The translations under genes and the position numbers were made by a program. Below the pieces are notes generated by a model that saw only the letters and a program-made list of their open reading frames with translations, was not told where the DNA came from and made no database searches. From assembly GCF_000243095.1 (NCBI RefSeq), contig NZ_AHJE01000105.1:1-54854 (forward strand): 54,854 nucleotides of DNA, in the 5' to 3' direction. Source of the stretch: Cupriavidus basilensis OR16. GTDB lineage: Bacteria; Pseudomonadota; Gammaproteobacteria; Burkholderiales; Burkholderiaceae. Of the stretch, positions 26,648 to 34,605 are shown in pieces (positions within the stretch are counted from its first letter, which is position 1; each line of letters opens with the position of its first letter).

Positions 26648-26980
26648 TCACCATTGGAAGAGAGTCACGACCTTGCGCAACATGCGAAAGCCGAAAGCGA
26701 CCCCGAGCAACGCGATTCCCTCAGTGATACGGAACACACCGACGAAGTACAGGATGTCCGAACTGAACCCCGTGAACAGCGATTGCAGTGTGTAGTTCGA
26801 TAGGAAGGTCGGCGCGGGAATCGCAACGATCAACGCGGCCAGCGCCTGAAAGAACAGATCAGCGACGTTGATAAAGAGATCTGAGCACAAGTCCCACAGC
26901 GCAGCAAATGCCTTGCCGAACAGGCCAAGCAGCCACGTTGCGAACGCGTTCAACGCGTTGATGATTGGATCGAAGCTCAT
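26648..26980 (-). CDS. pVI-like minor coat protein (DUF2523 type)
   Basis: A 110-residue hydrophobic protein, MSFDPIINALNAFATWLLGL at the start, with about three membrane helices and a basic end (FRMLRKVVTLFQW). Size, hydrophobicity and position between the adhesin and zot are those of pVI/DUF2523 proteins, which sit at the end of the virion with pIII. The start is fixed by an ATGA overlap with the stop of the adhesin gene. Confidence 0.85.
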   Translation of the reverse strand: MSFDPIINALNAFATWLLGLFGKAFAALWDLCSDLFINVADLFFQALAALIVAIPAPTFLSNYTLQSLFTGFSSDILYFVGVFRITEGIALLGVAFGFRMLRKVVTLFQW

Positions 26981-28236
26981 AGGAACGCGATCCGGAACGC
27001 AGCCCACGCAGCCATGACGATCACCGCCAGGCCAGCGATGCTATAGATACCAAGCGCTACAGAGCCGCAGAAGATATCGCCCAACGGAACTGAAGGTGTG
27101 TAGTCCGTTTTCGGCACCACCCAATTTGGGCACGCACCCGACGCCACACTAACCGTGAACCACCCAGTCGAAGCGGTGTACCACGGAGCAGCCGCTACTC
27201 TAGTCTGGAACGCGCCCAGAACATCCGCGAAGGTCTTCGATTTCTTCGTGTACAGCGACGCGTCACCCCCATTAAAAGTAGCCGTGGTAGTCGGAGCAGG
27301 AGTGTCGCTCTTAGTCTGCGCTGGACTGGTCGTCGTAGTTGTCGTGGTGGTGGTATTAGTACCATCGTTGACCGCCACCGATTCCACCGTCGTCCCCTTC
27401 ACCGTCACAGGATTCGTTTTTTGGTCTACCCCTGTGTTCGGCGCCACCTGACCGGACGTCGTCACCGTATGCGTGGTGGTCGTTCCATTAGACGCCTTCG
27501 ACCAGACCTGAGGAGGCCAACCGTAAGGGTTATTGGTCGTCGGCACCGTAGCAGGCGCCACCGCCCCACCAGCCAGCACCACCGCGCACGGATCACTACC
27601 CGCCGTAGTTGTCAGGCCAGCAAGGTCAATATAGGTGTTAGCCTTGGCATCGCAGCCACCGGCCTGCCACAGCGGCACGAACGCCGCGGGAGTGGCAGCA
27701 ATCGCCGACTCGATCTGAGTATTGGTGGCTGCCACATACGCACCAGGAACCGTACACCAGCCAGCCCCGAGACTAGTGGAGCCAGCAGGACAGGTCGTCA
27801 CAGGCCCTGACACAGAAAATTGCGCGGTATTCGGCGCCCAAGACGAAGGGCGACAACCCACAATCGTATCGCTCACAGCATGCGTGTCGGCAATCCAAGG
27901 AGGCGGATACGTAGTCGTATTGTATTTAACCGGACCCCAATACGCGCAAGCGGCATCGGCATTACCAAACGTCGGCGAAGTCGTCCCATACTGGACCCAC
28001 GAACCAGTTTGCGTACCCTGTTGCTTCTGCGTCTTGTCAGTAGTACGCCACGTATTGCTACCACCATCGTAAGTCGTGTCACCAGCCATCATCAACGCCG
28101 CAGCCAGAGCAGTTCCGGTCAGCGCACCCCTAGCCATCTGCGATTGCAGAATCATCCGCCCAGCAGTTCCCATTACTGAAGCGCCTGCCGTAACCACACG
28201 ACCAACCGGCCACACCTGTGTGACGCCGTAGAGCAC
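26977..28236 (-). CDS. pIII-like adsorption protein
   Basis: A 419-residue virion-tip protein. A hydrophobic N-terminal part (ALTGTALAAALMMAG) is followed by cysteine-containing domains (ADAACAYWGP, VTTCPAGSTSLGAGWCTV, QAGGCDAKANTY), a Thr/Pro-rich linker with a run of nine Thr, and a C-terminal domain ending in a membrane anchor and short basic tail (IAGLAVIVMAAWAAFRIAFL). This layout is typical of pIII: receptor-binding domains, flexible linker, anchor. It would set host range by binding a pilus. The start overlaps the previous small gene by 64 nt; an internal start (MGTAGRM at about residue 22) is possible. Confidence 0.85.
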   Translation of the reverse strand: MLYGVTQVWPVGRVVTAGASVMGTAGRMILQSQMARGALTGTALAAALMMAGDTTYDGGSNTWRTTDKTQKQQGTQTGSWVQYGTTSPTFGNADAACAYWGPVKYNTTTYPPPWIADTHAVSDTIVGCRPSSWAPNTAQFSVSGPVTTCPAGSTSLGAGWCTVPGAYVAATNTQIESAIAATPAAFVPLWQAGGCDAKANTYIDLAGLTTTAGSDPCAVVLAGGAVAPATVPTTNNPYGWPPQVWSKASNGTTTTHTVTTSGQVAPNTGVDQKTNPVTVKGTTVESVAVNDGTNTTTTTTTTTSPAQTKSDTPAPTTTATFNGGDASLYTKKSKTFADVLGAFQTRVAAAPWYTASTGWFTVSVASGACPNWVVPKTDYTPSVPLGDIFCGSVALGIYSIAGLAVIVMAAWAAFRIAFL

Positions 28237-28436
28237 AAGAGCACAGCCGCCACAGCGAGTGACTGCGTTACCGCAAGACTAGTGCCACTGAGCGCAGCCG
28301 ACGAAGCAGACGAGCCGGAGCGAACATCCCAAGAAATGCCACTCGATGTAAGCGTCTGAGCACGCGCCTCTTCGTTATAGCCGCCGCCAACGACCGCTAG
28401 GACGAATGCGATGACGAGAACGAGATACCGCATCAT
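28173..28436 (-). CDS. small exported phage protein
   Basis: An 87-residue protein, MMRYLVLVIAFVLAVVGGGY at the start, with a signal peptide likely cut after ARAQ, then a Ser-rich stretch and a second hydrophobic segment (LAVTQSLAVAAVLL). The first ATG overlaps the stop of the preceding 30-residue ORF. The last 64 nt overlap the adhesin gene. Probably a minor virion protein. Confidence 0.65.
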   Translation of the reverse strand: MMRYLVLVIAFVLAVVGGGYNEEARAQTLTSSGISWDVRSGSSASSAALSGTSLAVTQSLAVAAVLLCSTASHRCGRLVVWLRQALQ

Positions 28437-28525
28437 GCGTTCCCCGAGCGGAAGCCAGACACCGCAGCATGCGCCGTGAAGGCACCGAGCAGCGCGAAGT
28501 AGAGAAGCCAGATTGATCCCGTCAT
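28433..28525 (-). CDS. 30-residue single-helix phage protein
   Basis: MTGSIWLLYFALLGAFTAHA followed by AVSGFRSGNA: one membrane helix and a short polar end, the size of pVII or pIX of Ff phages. The stop TGA is interlocked with the next start (GCATGATG), and a GGGGAATGATG leader supplies a modest ribosome site. It lies between the coat-gene terminator and the next virion gene. Too short for most gene callers. Confidence 0.6.
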   Translation of the reverse strand: MTGSIWLLYFALLGAFTAHAAVSGFRSGNA

Positions 28526-28544
28526 AGCATCATTCCCCAGAAAC

Positions 28545-28569
28545 GAAAAAGGCCGGGTTGCCCCGGCCA
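28545..28569 (-). terminator. terminator after the major coat gene
   Basis: On the minus strand GGCCGGG and CCCGGCC pair and are followed by TTTTTCG, 15 nt after the coat stop. In inoviruses a terminator here gives excess coat mRNA. Confidence 0.85.
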
Positions 28570-28583
28570 GTCCTGCAGCCCGA

Positions 28584-28799
28584 TCAGCGGAAGAAACTGA
28601 CCAGCTTGTTCGTTGCCCAGCGCGTGACGTTGGGCACGATCTTGACTGCACCCATCGCGATGATCGACGCCGACACGCTACCGATAGCAACCGCCGACAC
28701 GATGGCCGAAAAGTCCGGGCCGGTCGATTGCGCGAACGCAACACCACCGGCAACAGCGAGGCCAGCACCAACGGCCAGTTTGTTGAGGAATTTGTTCAT
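28584..28799 (-). CDS. major coat protein (pVIII)
   Basis: A 71-residue precursor: signal peptide MNKFLNKLAVGAGLAVAGGV cut after AFA, then mature QSTGPDFSAIVSAV, a membrane helix (IGSVSASIIAMGAVKIV) and a basic C-terminus (NVTRWATNKLVSFFR) that would face the DNA inside the virion. The ribosome site AGGAGGT is perfect, as expected for the most abundant virion protein. It is followed by a strong terminator. Confidence 0.93.
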   Translation of the reverse strand: MNKFLNKLAVGAGLAVAGGVAFAQSTGPDFSAIVSAVAIGSVSASIIAMGAVKIVPNVTRWATNKLVSFFR

Positions 28800-28809
28800 G
28801 GGTGACCTC

Positions 28810-29064
28810 CTAGTCATTGAACATTGAAACGATGCGGGCGACGCAATAGGCAACCAGATAAGCCGCCATTGGCAAAGTGAAACCCAACGCAAACGCCGCC
28901 TGCATTTGCCCTTGCGTTGGCACATCAAAGAGGTTGTGGATTACCTGGCTGTTCAGGTATTCGGTAGGGGTGACCAGCACGTAGCCTGCGCACTGGCCAC
29001 CATCGGGGGGAGTGGTCAACGCCTGTAGCGTGCCGTTGTCAGCGAGGGTTACACACAGGCCCAT
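28810..29064 (-). CDS. minor virion protein with C-terminal membrane helix
   Basis: An 84-residue protein starting MGLCVTLADNGTLQALTTPP, with two cysteines in the N-terminal part and a hydrophobic helix near the end (ALGFTLPMAAYLVAYCVARI). Comparable small proteins precede the major coat gene in many inoviruses. The start is chosen for its GGAAAGG ribosome site; a GTG/ATG further upstream would overlap the previous gene. Confidence 0.75.
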   Translation of the reverse strand: MGLCVTLADNGTLQALTTPPDGGQCAGYVLVTPTEYLNSQVIHNLFDVPTQGQMQAAFALGFTLPMAAYLVAYCVARIVSMFND

Positions 29065-29065
29065 A

Positions 29066-29485
29066 TCACTGCCTTTCCTTGCCAGCACTGACCACAAAAT
29101 CATTCACGCAAGCGGCCCAAAGATCAGGATCCTCCGGCTCGCCATCACCATTCCAAGTGCCACCTGACGTTTCATAGTCCGAGCGAATCGTCTCGTCTTG
29201 GAGCCATTCCTCAGATTGCTCCTCATACTCGACGGCAAGCTCTGAATTAAGCTCTTCAAGCATCGCTTCGAGAACTGCACGACGCTCCCGAAGACCATCG
29301 ATCATGCCCATGTACCAGTAGGCTCTATCGGCCCATTGCTCTGTCTCATCCCCCTCGAACCCAATCTCGAACATTTCATCGCTAGGGGTGTCTTCCAGGT
29401 GCTTGGCATAGGACGCACCAAGTTCCGCGAGCTTGACGTCTGCGCGCTCAATGATGTCTTCGAGTTCACCGATGCTGTAGCTCAT
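29066..29485 (-). CDS. acidic phage protein, unknown function
   Basis: A 139-residue, very acidic, mostly helical protein (MSYSIGELEDIIERADVKLA, then many Glu/Asp, AVEYEEQSEEWLQDE). It has no membrane segment and no signal peptide, so it should be cytoplasmic. It stops 1 nt before the next gene and its start overlaps the stop of the previous gene (ATGA type). Its place among virion genes is unusual for a soluble acidic protein; it may be a DNA mimic or regulator, which is speculation. Confidence 0.7.
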   Translation of the reverse strand: MSYSIGELEDIIERADVKLAELGASYAKHLEDTPSDEMFEIGFEGDETEQWADRAYWYMGMIDGLRERRAVLEAMLEELNSELAVEYEEQSEEWLQDETIRSDYETSGGTWNGDGEPEDPDLWAACVNDFVVSAGKERQ

Positions 29486-29667
29486 CGCGGAAACCTCATC
29501 GATTCATCAAGCACACCGAGCACGACAAACGCGAGGGCCACAAACTTGATCGCGTTATAGAAATCCGCTGGCTCGATTCGCAACGCCCAAAGCACCGGAT
29601 AGACGCGGCCCGTATCGAGCACGTAAGCCACCAGCAGCAGGACGAGAGCGAGCCAGACAGAACGCAT
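29482..29667 (-). CDS. small membrane protein of the phage operon
   Basis: A 61-residue protein, MRSVWLALVLLLVAYVLDTG at the start, with two hydrophobic segments (the second FVALAFVVLGVL). ATGA overlaps join it to the genes on both sides. Unknown function. Confidence 0.7.
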   Translation of the reverse strand: MRSVWLALVLLLVAYVLDTGRVYPVLWALRIEPADFYNAIKFVALAFVVLGVLDESMRFPR

Positions 29668-29888
29668 CACAGACCCCGCTTCATCCGCCAAACGCGTTCC
29701 GACAACTCACGCACCCGGCGCGCATTCGACGCATCGACCTTCTTGGCCAGAACCTCGCCAACGTGTTCCCAAACGTTTTTCGTGAGGGAGTAGACGAAGC
29801 CCCCGAGCATCGCACCCGCGATCACGGAGAACACCGACACCGTGACCAAGTTCGCGACCTGATCCCACGCCATAGGCGAGATGCTCAT
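29667..29888 (-). CDS. small membrane protein of the phage operon
   Basis: A 73-residue protein starting MSISPMAWDQVANLVTVSVF, with one helix (VSVFSVIAGAMLGGFVYSL) and a basic C-terminal tail (ARRVRELSERVWRMKRGL). The start is fixed by a TGATG overlap with the previous stop and a GGGGG ribosome site; an ATG two codons upstream also exists. Unknown function. Confidence 0.7.
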   Translation of the reverse strand: MSISPMAWDQVANLVTVSVFSVIAGAMLGGFVYSLTKNVWEHVGEVLAKKVDASNARRVRELSERVWRMKRGL

Positions 29889-30055
29889 CACCATTCCCCC
29901 ATCAAGCCGCCGAGACGCTCCAGGCAAATCGCAGAGAGGAAGCCCGAACCGAATTCCACCTGATACTCACGCTCACCCGGCATGCGCGAATTACGCGACG
30001 ATTCCAGCGTGCGGAGATTCATGTGCAACATTTCGTGCCAGCTTGGCGTTTTCAT
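29888..30055 (-). CDS. small phage protein, unknown
   Basis: A 55-residue protein starting MKTPSWHEMLHMNLRTLESS, without membrane helices. GAGGGG lies ahead of the ATG. It follows the ssDNA-binding protein gene by 83 nt and precedes the small membrane proteins with a TGATG overlap. Confidence 0.6.
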   Translation of the reverse strand: MKTPSWHEMLHMNLRTLESSRNSRMPGEREYQVEFGSGFLSAICLERLGGLMGEW

Positions 30056-30138
30056 ATTCGGCCCCTCGTTTACGAAAAAATGGCCGTCTTTCCGACCTGT
30101 CAGACCCCTCTTGTTCGGGACCATGGCTTGCGAGGAAA

Positions 30139-30438
30139 CTAGGCAGCTTTCGGAACAGGTTGCGCAGGCGTGCGCGCGTTGAGGGGCTTGAGACCCACGA
30201 CTTCAAATTCGATCCGACCATCCCGCACACGCGGGCCAAACTCAGGCAGGTAGTCACCTTGCGGGGTGTCCTTGAGCGTGTCCGCAACCATGACCGTACC
30301 CACGCTGATCTTTTGCTCTTCGCCTTCGCGTTGAGCCGTGATGACGCACTGTGCCTCGTGCATGGTGTAGTCACGACCGGTCTTGATCGAGCGGCCCGAG
30401 CGGGTATTGATGGCGAGGATGGTCAGTTTGAAGTTCAT
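30139..30438 (-). CDS. phage ssDNA-binding protein (pV-like)
   Basis: A 99-residue protein, MNFKLTILAINTRSGRSIKT at the start, with a beta-rich body (YTMHEAQCVITA, QKISVGTVMVADTL, YLPEFGPRVRDGRIEFEVVG) and LKPLN near the end. Size, first place in the operon and pattern fit the inovirus gene V proteins that coat the new viral strand and switch replication from double to single strand. The C-terminal tail is Pro/Ala-rich. Upstream is the control region with repeated operator-like motifs. Confidence 0.75.
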   Translation of the reverse strand: MNFKLTILAINTRSGRSIKTGRDYTMHEAQCVITAQREGEEQKISVGTVMVADTLKDTPQGDYLPEFGPRVRDGRIEFEVVGLKPLNARTPAQPVPKAA

Positions 30439-30522
30439 GGCTTGTAACCTTTGGTAAGGGGCCGGCTGTGCCGCCCGAGATCGGTTTACGCGGTGTTGTT
30501 TACCGCCTACACTTCGTGCAAC

Positions 30523-30569
30523 TAGCCACTTAGGTCTTAGAACAATGTGGCTAACGGAATGCTAGCCAC
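30523..30569. promoter_or_regulatory. operator-like repeats between repressor and phage operon
   Basis: Three copies of the heptamer GTGGCTA in alternating orientation (30523-30529 reverse, 30547-30553 forward, 30563-30569 reverse) in the 160 nt between the divergent ssDNA-binding and repressor genes. A fourth copy, sharing ATGTGGCTAA, lies at 22441-22450 beside the LexA-like box. Confidence 0.6.
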
Positions 30570-30600
30570 ATAGTGCTAGCTCCACCAATTGGAGTTATCT

Positions 30601-30891
30601 ATGACCTACGCGGAATTGATAGAGAAGGCATTACGGGGCCGATCCGTCAACAAAGCTGCCCACGACATGGGCATCACGCAGACATTGCTGAACAAGTACA
30701 AACTGGGCGTGAACCTCCCGGGTTTCCTGAACGCGTTGATCCTGGCAAAGGAAGCGGGCGTGTCGGAGAACGAAGCGATGCGAGTGCTGGCTCTGGAAGA
30801 GGCCAAGCGGAAGGGCATGCTCGACCAAGTCAAACAGGTTTTTCGGAAGCTGTTTAACGCCCCGGAACAAGGCATCCGCATGGCACGCTGA
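30601..30891 (+). CDS. HTH repressor of the prophage
   Basis: A 96-residue protein with an N-terminal helix-turn-helix: MTYAELIEKALRGRSVNKAA, then HDMGITQTLLNKYKLGVNLP, followed by a helical part (ALILAKEAGVSENEAMRVLA). This is the layout of small filamentous-phage regulators (RstR/DUF3693 type). The gene is divergent from the virion operon, with operator-like repeats between. GGAG 6 nt before the ATG is a good ribosome site. Its stop codon lies within the right arm of the prophage's terminal inverted repeat. Confidence 0.8.
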   Translation: MTYAELIEKALRGRSVNKAAHDMGITQTLLNKYKLGVNLPGFLNALILAKEAGVSENEAMRVLALEEAKRKGMLDQVKQVFRKLFNAPEQGIRMAR

Positions 30892-30910
30892 TGCTGCGTT
30901 AGGCAGCTTT
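30887..30910 (+). repeat. right arm of terminal inverted repeat of the prophage
   Basis: Reverse complement of 20557-20580 with two mismatches in 24. It is 18 nt from the right att core. Confidence 0.85.
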
Positions 30911-30928
30911 CAGAGAGGTTCGAAAAGG

Positions 30929-30941
30929 ACCCTCTCCGCCA
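30929..30941 (+). repeat. attR core
   Basis: ACCCTCTCCGCCA, identical to the last 13 nt of tRNA-Ser. It is preceded by GGTTCGAA as in the tRNA, with four differing bases between. Confidence 0.85.
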
Positions 30942-30949
30942 GCAGTATG

Positions 30950-30985
30950 AAAAAGCCCTTGAGATTCAAGGGCTTTTTCTTTTCG
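30950..30985 (+). terminator. original terminator of the tRNA-Ser unit
   Basis: AAAAAGCCCTTGA and TCAAGGGCTTTTT form a perfect 13-bp stem with a 3-nt loop, followed by CTTTT. It lies 9 nt beyond attR, where it would directly follow the tRNA without the prophage. Confidence 0.88.
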
Positions 30986-31045
30986 TGGTCCTTCTCCTTC
31001 TCCCTCGCCTGCTACCCCGCTGGTCGTACAGGTTGCAGGGTTTGT

Positions 31046-31279
31046 CTAGTGGGCGGCCCCTCTCAACGTAGGCCTTGCGTCCTTTGGCAATTCGTCGCTG
31101 CCCATCGCCGTCACTAGAATCTGCTTGCCGTCAGAGGCAACGTGGACCGCCAGGGCTAACAACGTCACCCCGCCAACTTCAGCAACATCCCGATCAAGCC
31201 TTGGGGGAGTCCATTTCCAAGGAGAAAGAACGGCCAGTGTATTAGGTAGATCGAATATGACTAGACGCCCAGCGGACAA
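31046..31279 (-). CDS. possible small protein or gene remnant
   Basis: An open frame of 77 codons (MSAGRLVIFDLPNTLAVLSP to PTLRGAAH) with protein-like composition (VTLLALAVHVASDGKQIL) but no clear ribosome site and no known family. It may be a remnant. The surrounding 30986-31441 holds nothing else I can support. Confidence 0.25.
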   Translation of the reverse strand: MSAGRLVIFDLPNTLAVLSPWKWTPPRLDRDVAEVGGVTLLALAVHVASDGKQILVTAMGSDELPKDARPTLRGAAH

Positions 31280-31441
31280 ACGGCCTTATTGCTAAATACC
31301 CGAGCAATCAAGCCGTGCTGAAACGATAGGCTGCTGATGGCCCCCCTCCTCCTGAGACTTGGCGGCCCTCCTACTTTTGGCGGATGTCTCCCGTGACAGA
31401 ACTGTCGCAAGATTCAGCGAAGCCTTACCCGGGGGGGAATC

Positions 31442-32095
31442 ATGAGGCGTTTAAAAGTGGCGGTTCCAGCCACCACCTTCTTGCTGGGCGCGTGCGCCAC
31501 GACTTCCTATCAACGCAACGACTACAAGCCATATGTTGTCGGGCGGGAGGCAACAACGTCCACCGGCAGCGTGATGTTCTTCGACCAGAATGGGTGCGCC
31601 GTCTCGCCGGACGGCTGGAAGACAGCCCCAACCATGTCGAATTACTACTATCGCAAAGAGCGCATCTGTTCGGGCGCTTCCGGGACGGCCATTGGGCCAA
31701 ACTATCGCGAGTTCCGGCAGGGCTATGCCGCGCAAGCCCGTTACCAAGGCGTGAAATATGACCTCGCGCAGTCCAGGACCGTGCAGGTCCAGAATTTCAC
31801 CCAAGACATCCTCGCCGCGGACGCAAGCAGATCAAGTACATGGCCCTCCGCGAACGCTTTGGGGCGGGTGTGGGGTCACACACCGAGATTAGAGCGGAGA
31901 AAGTGCGGACAGGTCGGCTCGCCGAAGGTTGGCGAGTGGATGCACCCTCGTCGCACGGTTCCGCGGGAGCTGCAAAACGACAATCGATACTCGGGTGTTT
32001 ACCCGCTGCGACGTTATTCGATGGGCAATTGTGGTCGTGATTCTGGTGCCGGATTTCGTCTGGCTGATGGCCAGCGGTCTGCCTGCCAATGCTGA
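31442..32095 (+). CDS. putative lipoprotein, C-terminal half doubtful
   Basis: Starts MRRLKVAVPATTFLLGACAT: a lipoprotein signal with Cys at residue 18, so anchored in a membrane. The next ~100 residues look like a real protein (GSVMFFDQNGCAVSPDGWK, YYYRKERIC, YREFRQGYAAQARYQGVKYD). After VQVQNFTQDILAAD at about 31817 the composition becomes unlikely, while another frame gives the plausible KQIKYMALRERFGAG. A one-base shift near 31820 is therefore possible. It precedes the spermidine-synthase-like gene on the same strand. Confidence 0.5.
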   Translation: MRRLKVAVPATTFLLGACATTSYQRNDYKPYVVGREATTSTGSVMFFDQNGCAVSPDGWKTAPTMSNYYYRKERICSGASGTAIGPNYREFRQGYAAQARYQGVKYDLAQSRTVQVQNFTQDILAADASRSSTWPSANALGRVWGHTPRLERRKCGQVGSPKVGEWMHPRRTVPRELQNDNRYSGVYPLRRYSMGNCGRDSGAGFRLADGQRSACQC

Positions 32096-32167
32096 TCGGT
32101 TTGCTTGGGCGGGCGAACCGCTAACGCGCGACCGACAAGAATAATCTTCGGGTGGAGGGAAAACCCC

Positions 32168-34465
32168 ATGGAATCGAGAAATTCAATCGCAACCGCATTG
32201 CCGACGGCAACACGGATTCAAGGCGGCGGCAAAGTCCCCGCGGATGCCACTGCGCTACGTTGGAAGCACACCCTCTGCATATTGTTTTTCTTTTCCGGAT
32301 TTCCGGCGCTTATTTATCAGCTGATATGGCAACGCGCTCTGTTTCGGATTCTTGGCGTCAATATCGAGTCGGTGACTATCGTCGTCACCGCCTTCATGCT
32401 GGGGCTTGGGCTCGGCAGTCTGGCGGGCGGGTTGCTGTCGAAGCGACGCGGCCTTGCCCTGCTTCCGCTGCTGGCAGCCATCGAGCTTCTCACTGGAGCC
32501 TTCGGCCTCGTGTCGCTTGATGTTTTCGACCGGGTTGGCACATTTGCGCTGGGTCTGCCGTTAAGCGCGACAGCGGCAATGGCGCTGTCGCTGGTGCTGG
32601 CGCCGACGCTGCTCATGGGCGCCACGCTGCCGGTCCTGGTCGGTCATCTGGCTCGACGCTCTGGTAACGTGGGCAGTTCCGTTGGCTTGCTCTACTACGT
32701 CAATACCTTGGGGGCTGGCGTTGCTTGCCTAATCTGTACGGTGTTGCTGTTCCCTTTTCTCGGCATGCAGGCTGCGGTGTACGTGGCGGTTGCCATCAAT
32801 GCAGCGGTGGCGGTCGGGGCATTGGTCGCGCACTGGCGCGACAGTGGTGGGGGCGATACCGGCGCGGCACAATCGCAGGTCTTATCGGCCGTCACACCGG
32901 CACTGCGCTTTGGCGCGGTGCTGGCCCTGGCTTGTGCTGGCGGGGCGATCTCGCTCTCATATGAGATCTTCTTCTTCCGCACGGTGTCTTATGCTTCGGG
33001 GAGCGGCGCCTCGGCTTTCGCGGCTACCTTGGGGGCATTTTTGATCGGCATCGCCTCGGGATCGCGCCAGGCGGGGGAGTGGTGCGGCGGGGTGCTCGAC
33101 GACGGCATGCGGCAGTTGGCAGGCTCGCTGTTCAAGGCCAATCTGGTGGGCTTGCTATTTCTGCCACTGCTGGCGCATTTCCCCGTGCCCGGTGGCGCGC
33201 AGCTTGGCGTCTCGCTGCTGGTGGTGTTCGTGGTGGCCCGCAATTGGGGGGCGCTGCTACCTTGCCTGGCCCATTGGGGCGTGTCCCCCGATGGCCATGC
33301 CGGCATGCGCATTGGGCTACTCTATCTCGCCAACATAGTCGGCTCGGTTACGGGCAGCGTCCTTACCGGCTTTGTCCTGATGGAGCATCTCGGACTGGTC
33401 AGCATTTCCATGGTGCTGGTGGGGGCGGGTGTCGCATGTTCCTTGTTGCTGCACGCGTGGCTGCCTCTGCCACCAGAGGTGAAGCGCTGGCATGTTGGCT
33501 GCGCCGGCGCTATGGGCGTGTTGACCGTAGCGGCGCTGCCTGCGCTTAGTCACGGCGTACTGGAAACGCTGTTATGGAAAGGTTCACCCGACGCCAAGGG
33601 GCCGTTCGCCCATGTGATCGAAAACCGCAGCGGCATCATCACGGTTGACCGGGAGGGTACTGTGTATGGCGGCGGTATGTATGACGGCCGTTTCAACGTC
33701 GATCTGCGGCATGACACAAATGGCATCTTGCGTCCCTATGCGCTGAACCTGTTCCACCGCCACCCTCGCGACGTGCTAATGATCGGACTTTCATCCGGTT
33801 CGTGGGCGCAGGTGATTGCCAACAATCCGGAGGTGCGATCGCTCACGATCGTGGAGATCAATCCCGGCTACGTAGAGTTGGTGGCGGGTTCGGCGGAAGT
33901 TGCATCTGTACTGAGCAACCCCAAGGTGACTCTCGTTACTGACGACGGACGCCGCTGGTTGCGCATGAACCGCGAACGGCGCTTTGACGCTATCGTCTCC
34001 AATACGACTTGGCATTTCAGGGCCAATGCCACCAATCTGCTGTCCGCCGAATTCCTTCAACTGGCCGATGCCCACTTAAAGCCAGGGGGAGTCCTTTACT
34101 ACAACACCACCGATTCGGAGCGGGTTCAGCGCACGGCTTGCCTGGCATTCCCCTACGGGGTGCGATTCAGCAATCATATGGTTGTGTCGCGTGAGCCGCT
34201 GGCCTGGGACTTCGAACACTTCCGCCGCACGCTGGACGCCTATCGCATCAATGGCCGGCCGATCCTCGACGTGGGTCGCGGCCAAGACCACATCGTCGCA
34301 GATGCCTTGATGACCGAGTGGGAATCCTCGCTGCACGGTGGCGGCTCTCATCGCGAGGATGCCATGGAAACCTGTCCGCGGATCCTGGCCCGCACCGTTG
34401 GGCTGAGGCCGGTCACCGACGACAACATGGGTACCGAATGGCGCCACTTGATGCGTCTCGATTGA
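32168..34465 (+). CDS. membrane-fused spermidine-synthase-like protein
   Basis: A 765-residue fusion. The first ~450 residues form about 12 to 14 membrane helices with MFS-like motifs (GLGLGSLAGGLLSKRRG, PTLLMGATLPVLVGHLARR). The C-terminal ~230 residues are a spermidine-synthase-type SAM-binding fold: MIGLSSGSWAQVIANNP, LTIVEINPGYVELV, VTDDGRRWLRMNRERRFDAIVSN and PGGVLYYNTT. The classical polyamine-binding residues are not all evident, so aminopropyl transfer is not assured. This fused class is common in proteobacteria and its substrate is mostly unknown. Start is set by the GGAGGG ribosome site. Confidence 0.85.
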   Translation: MESRNSIATALPTATRIQGGGKVPADATALRWKHTLCILFFFSGFPALIYQLIWQRALFRILGVNIESVTIVVTAFMLGLGLGSLAGGLLSKRRGLALLPLLAAIELLTGAFGLVSLDVFDRVGTFALGLPLSATAAMALSLVLAPTLLMGATLPVLVGHLARRSGNVGSSVGLLYYVNTLGAGVACLICTVLLFPFLGMQAAVYVAVAINAAVAVGALVAHWRDSGGGDTGAAQSQVLSAVTPALRFGAVLALACAGGAISLSYEIFFFRTVSYASGSGASAFAATLGAFLIGIASGSRQAGEWCGGVLDDGMRQLAGSLFKANLVGLLFLPLLAHFPVPGGAQLGVSLLVVFVVARNWGALLPCLAHWGVSPDGHAGMRIGLLYLANIVGSVTGSVLTGFVLMEHLGLVSISMVLVGAGVACSLLLHAWLPLPPEVKRWHVGCAGAMGVLTVAALPALSHGVLETLLWKGSPDAKGPFAHVIENRSGIITVDREGTVYGGGMYDGRFNVDLRHDTNGILRPYALNLFHRHPRDVLMIGLSSGSWAQVIANNPEVRSLTIVEINPGYVELVAGSAEVASVLSNPKVTLVTDDGRRWLRMNRERRFDAIVSNTTWHFRANATNLLSAEFLQLADAHLKPGGVLYYNTTDSERVQRTACLAFPYGVRFSNHMVVSREPLAWDFEHFRRTLDAYRINGRPILDVGRGQDHIVADALMTEWESSLHGGGSHREDAMETCPRILARTVGLRPVTDDNMGTEWRHLMRLD

Positions 34466-34605
34466 GCACTGCTTTGTCGGCTACTACATGATCGGCCGAT
34501 CAGAGGAAGGCTGCACCTGGCCAGCGCCGTCCTCTTCTCACGGGCGTGATCGTGTAATGCACTTTTTTCCAACAACGTAGCCTGATTCGACGCGCCAGTA
34601 ATCCT

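Larger units (their letters stand above)
20555..30941. mobile_element. integrated filamentous phage (inovirus), RSM-like
   Basis: A 10.4 kb element between the att core in tRNA-Ser and its copy at 30929-30941. It contains a complete filamentous-phage gene order on the minus strand: ssDNA-binding protein, small virion proteins, major coat, pIII-like adhesin, pVI-like protein, Zot/pI, Rep. A HTH repressor (right end) and a small serine recombinase (left end) are on plus. Ralstonia RSM phages are known to integrate into the tRNA-Ser(UCG) 3' end with a resolvase-type recombinase, which matches. The right boundary separates the tRNA from its old terminator. No obvious secretin (pIV) gene is present, as in many inoviruses that use a host secretin. 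Confidence 0.93.
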
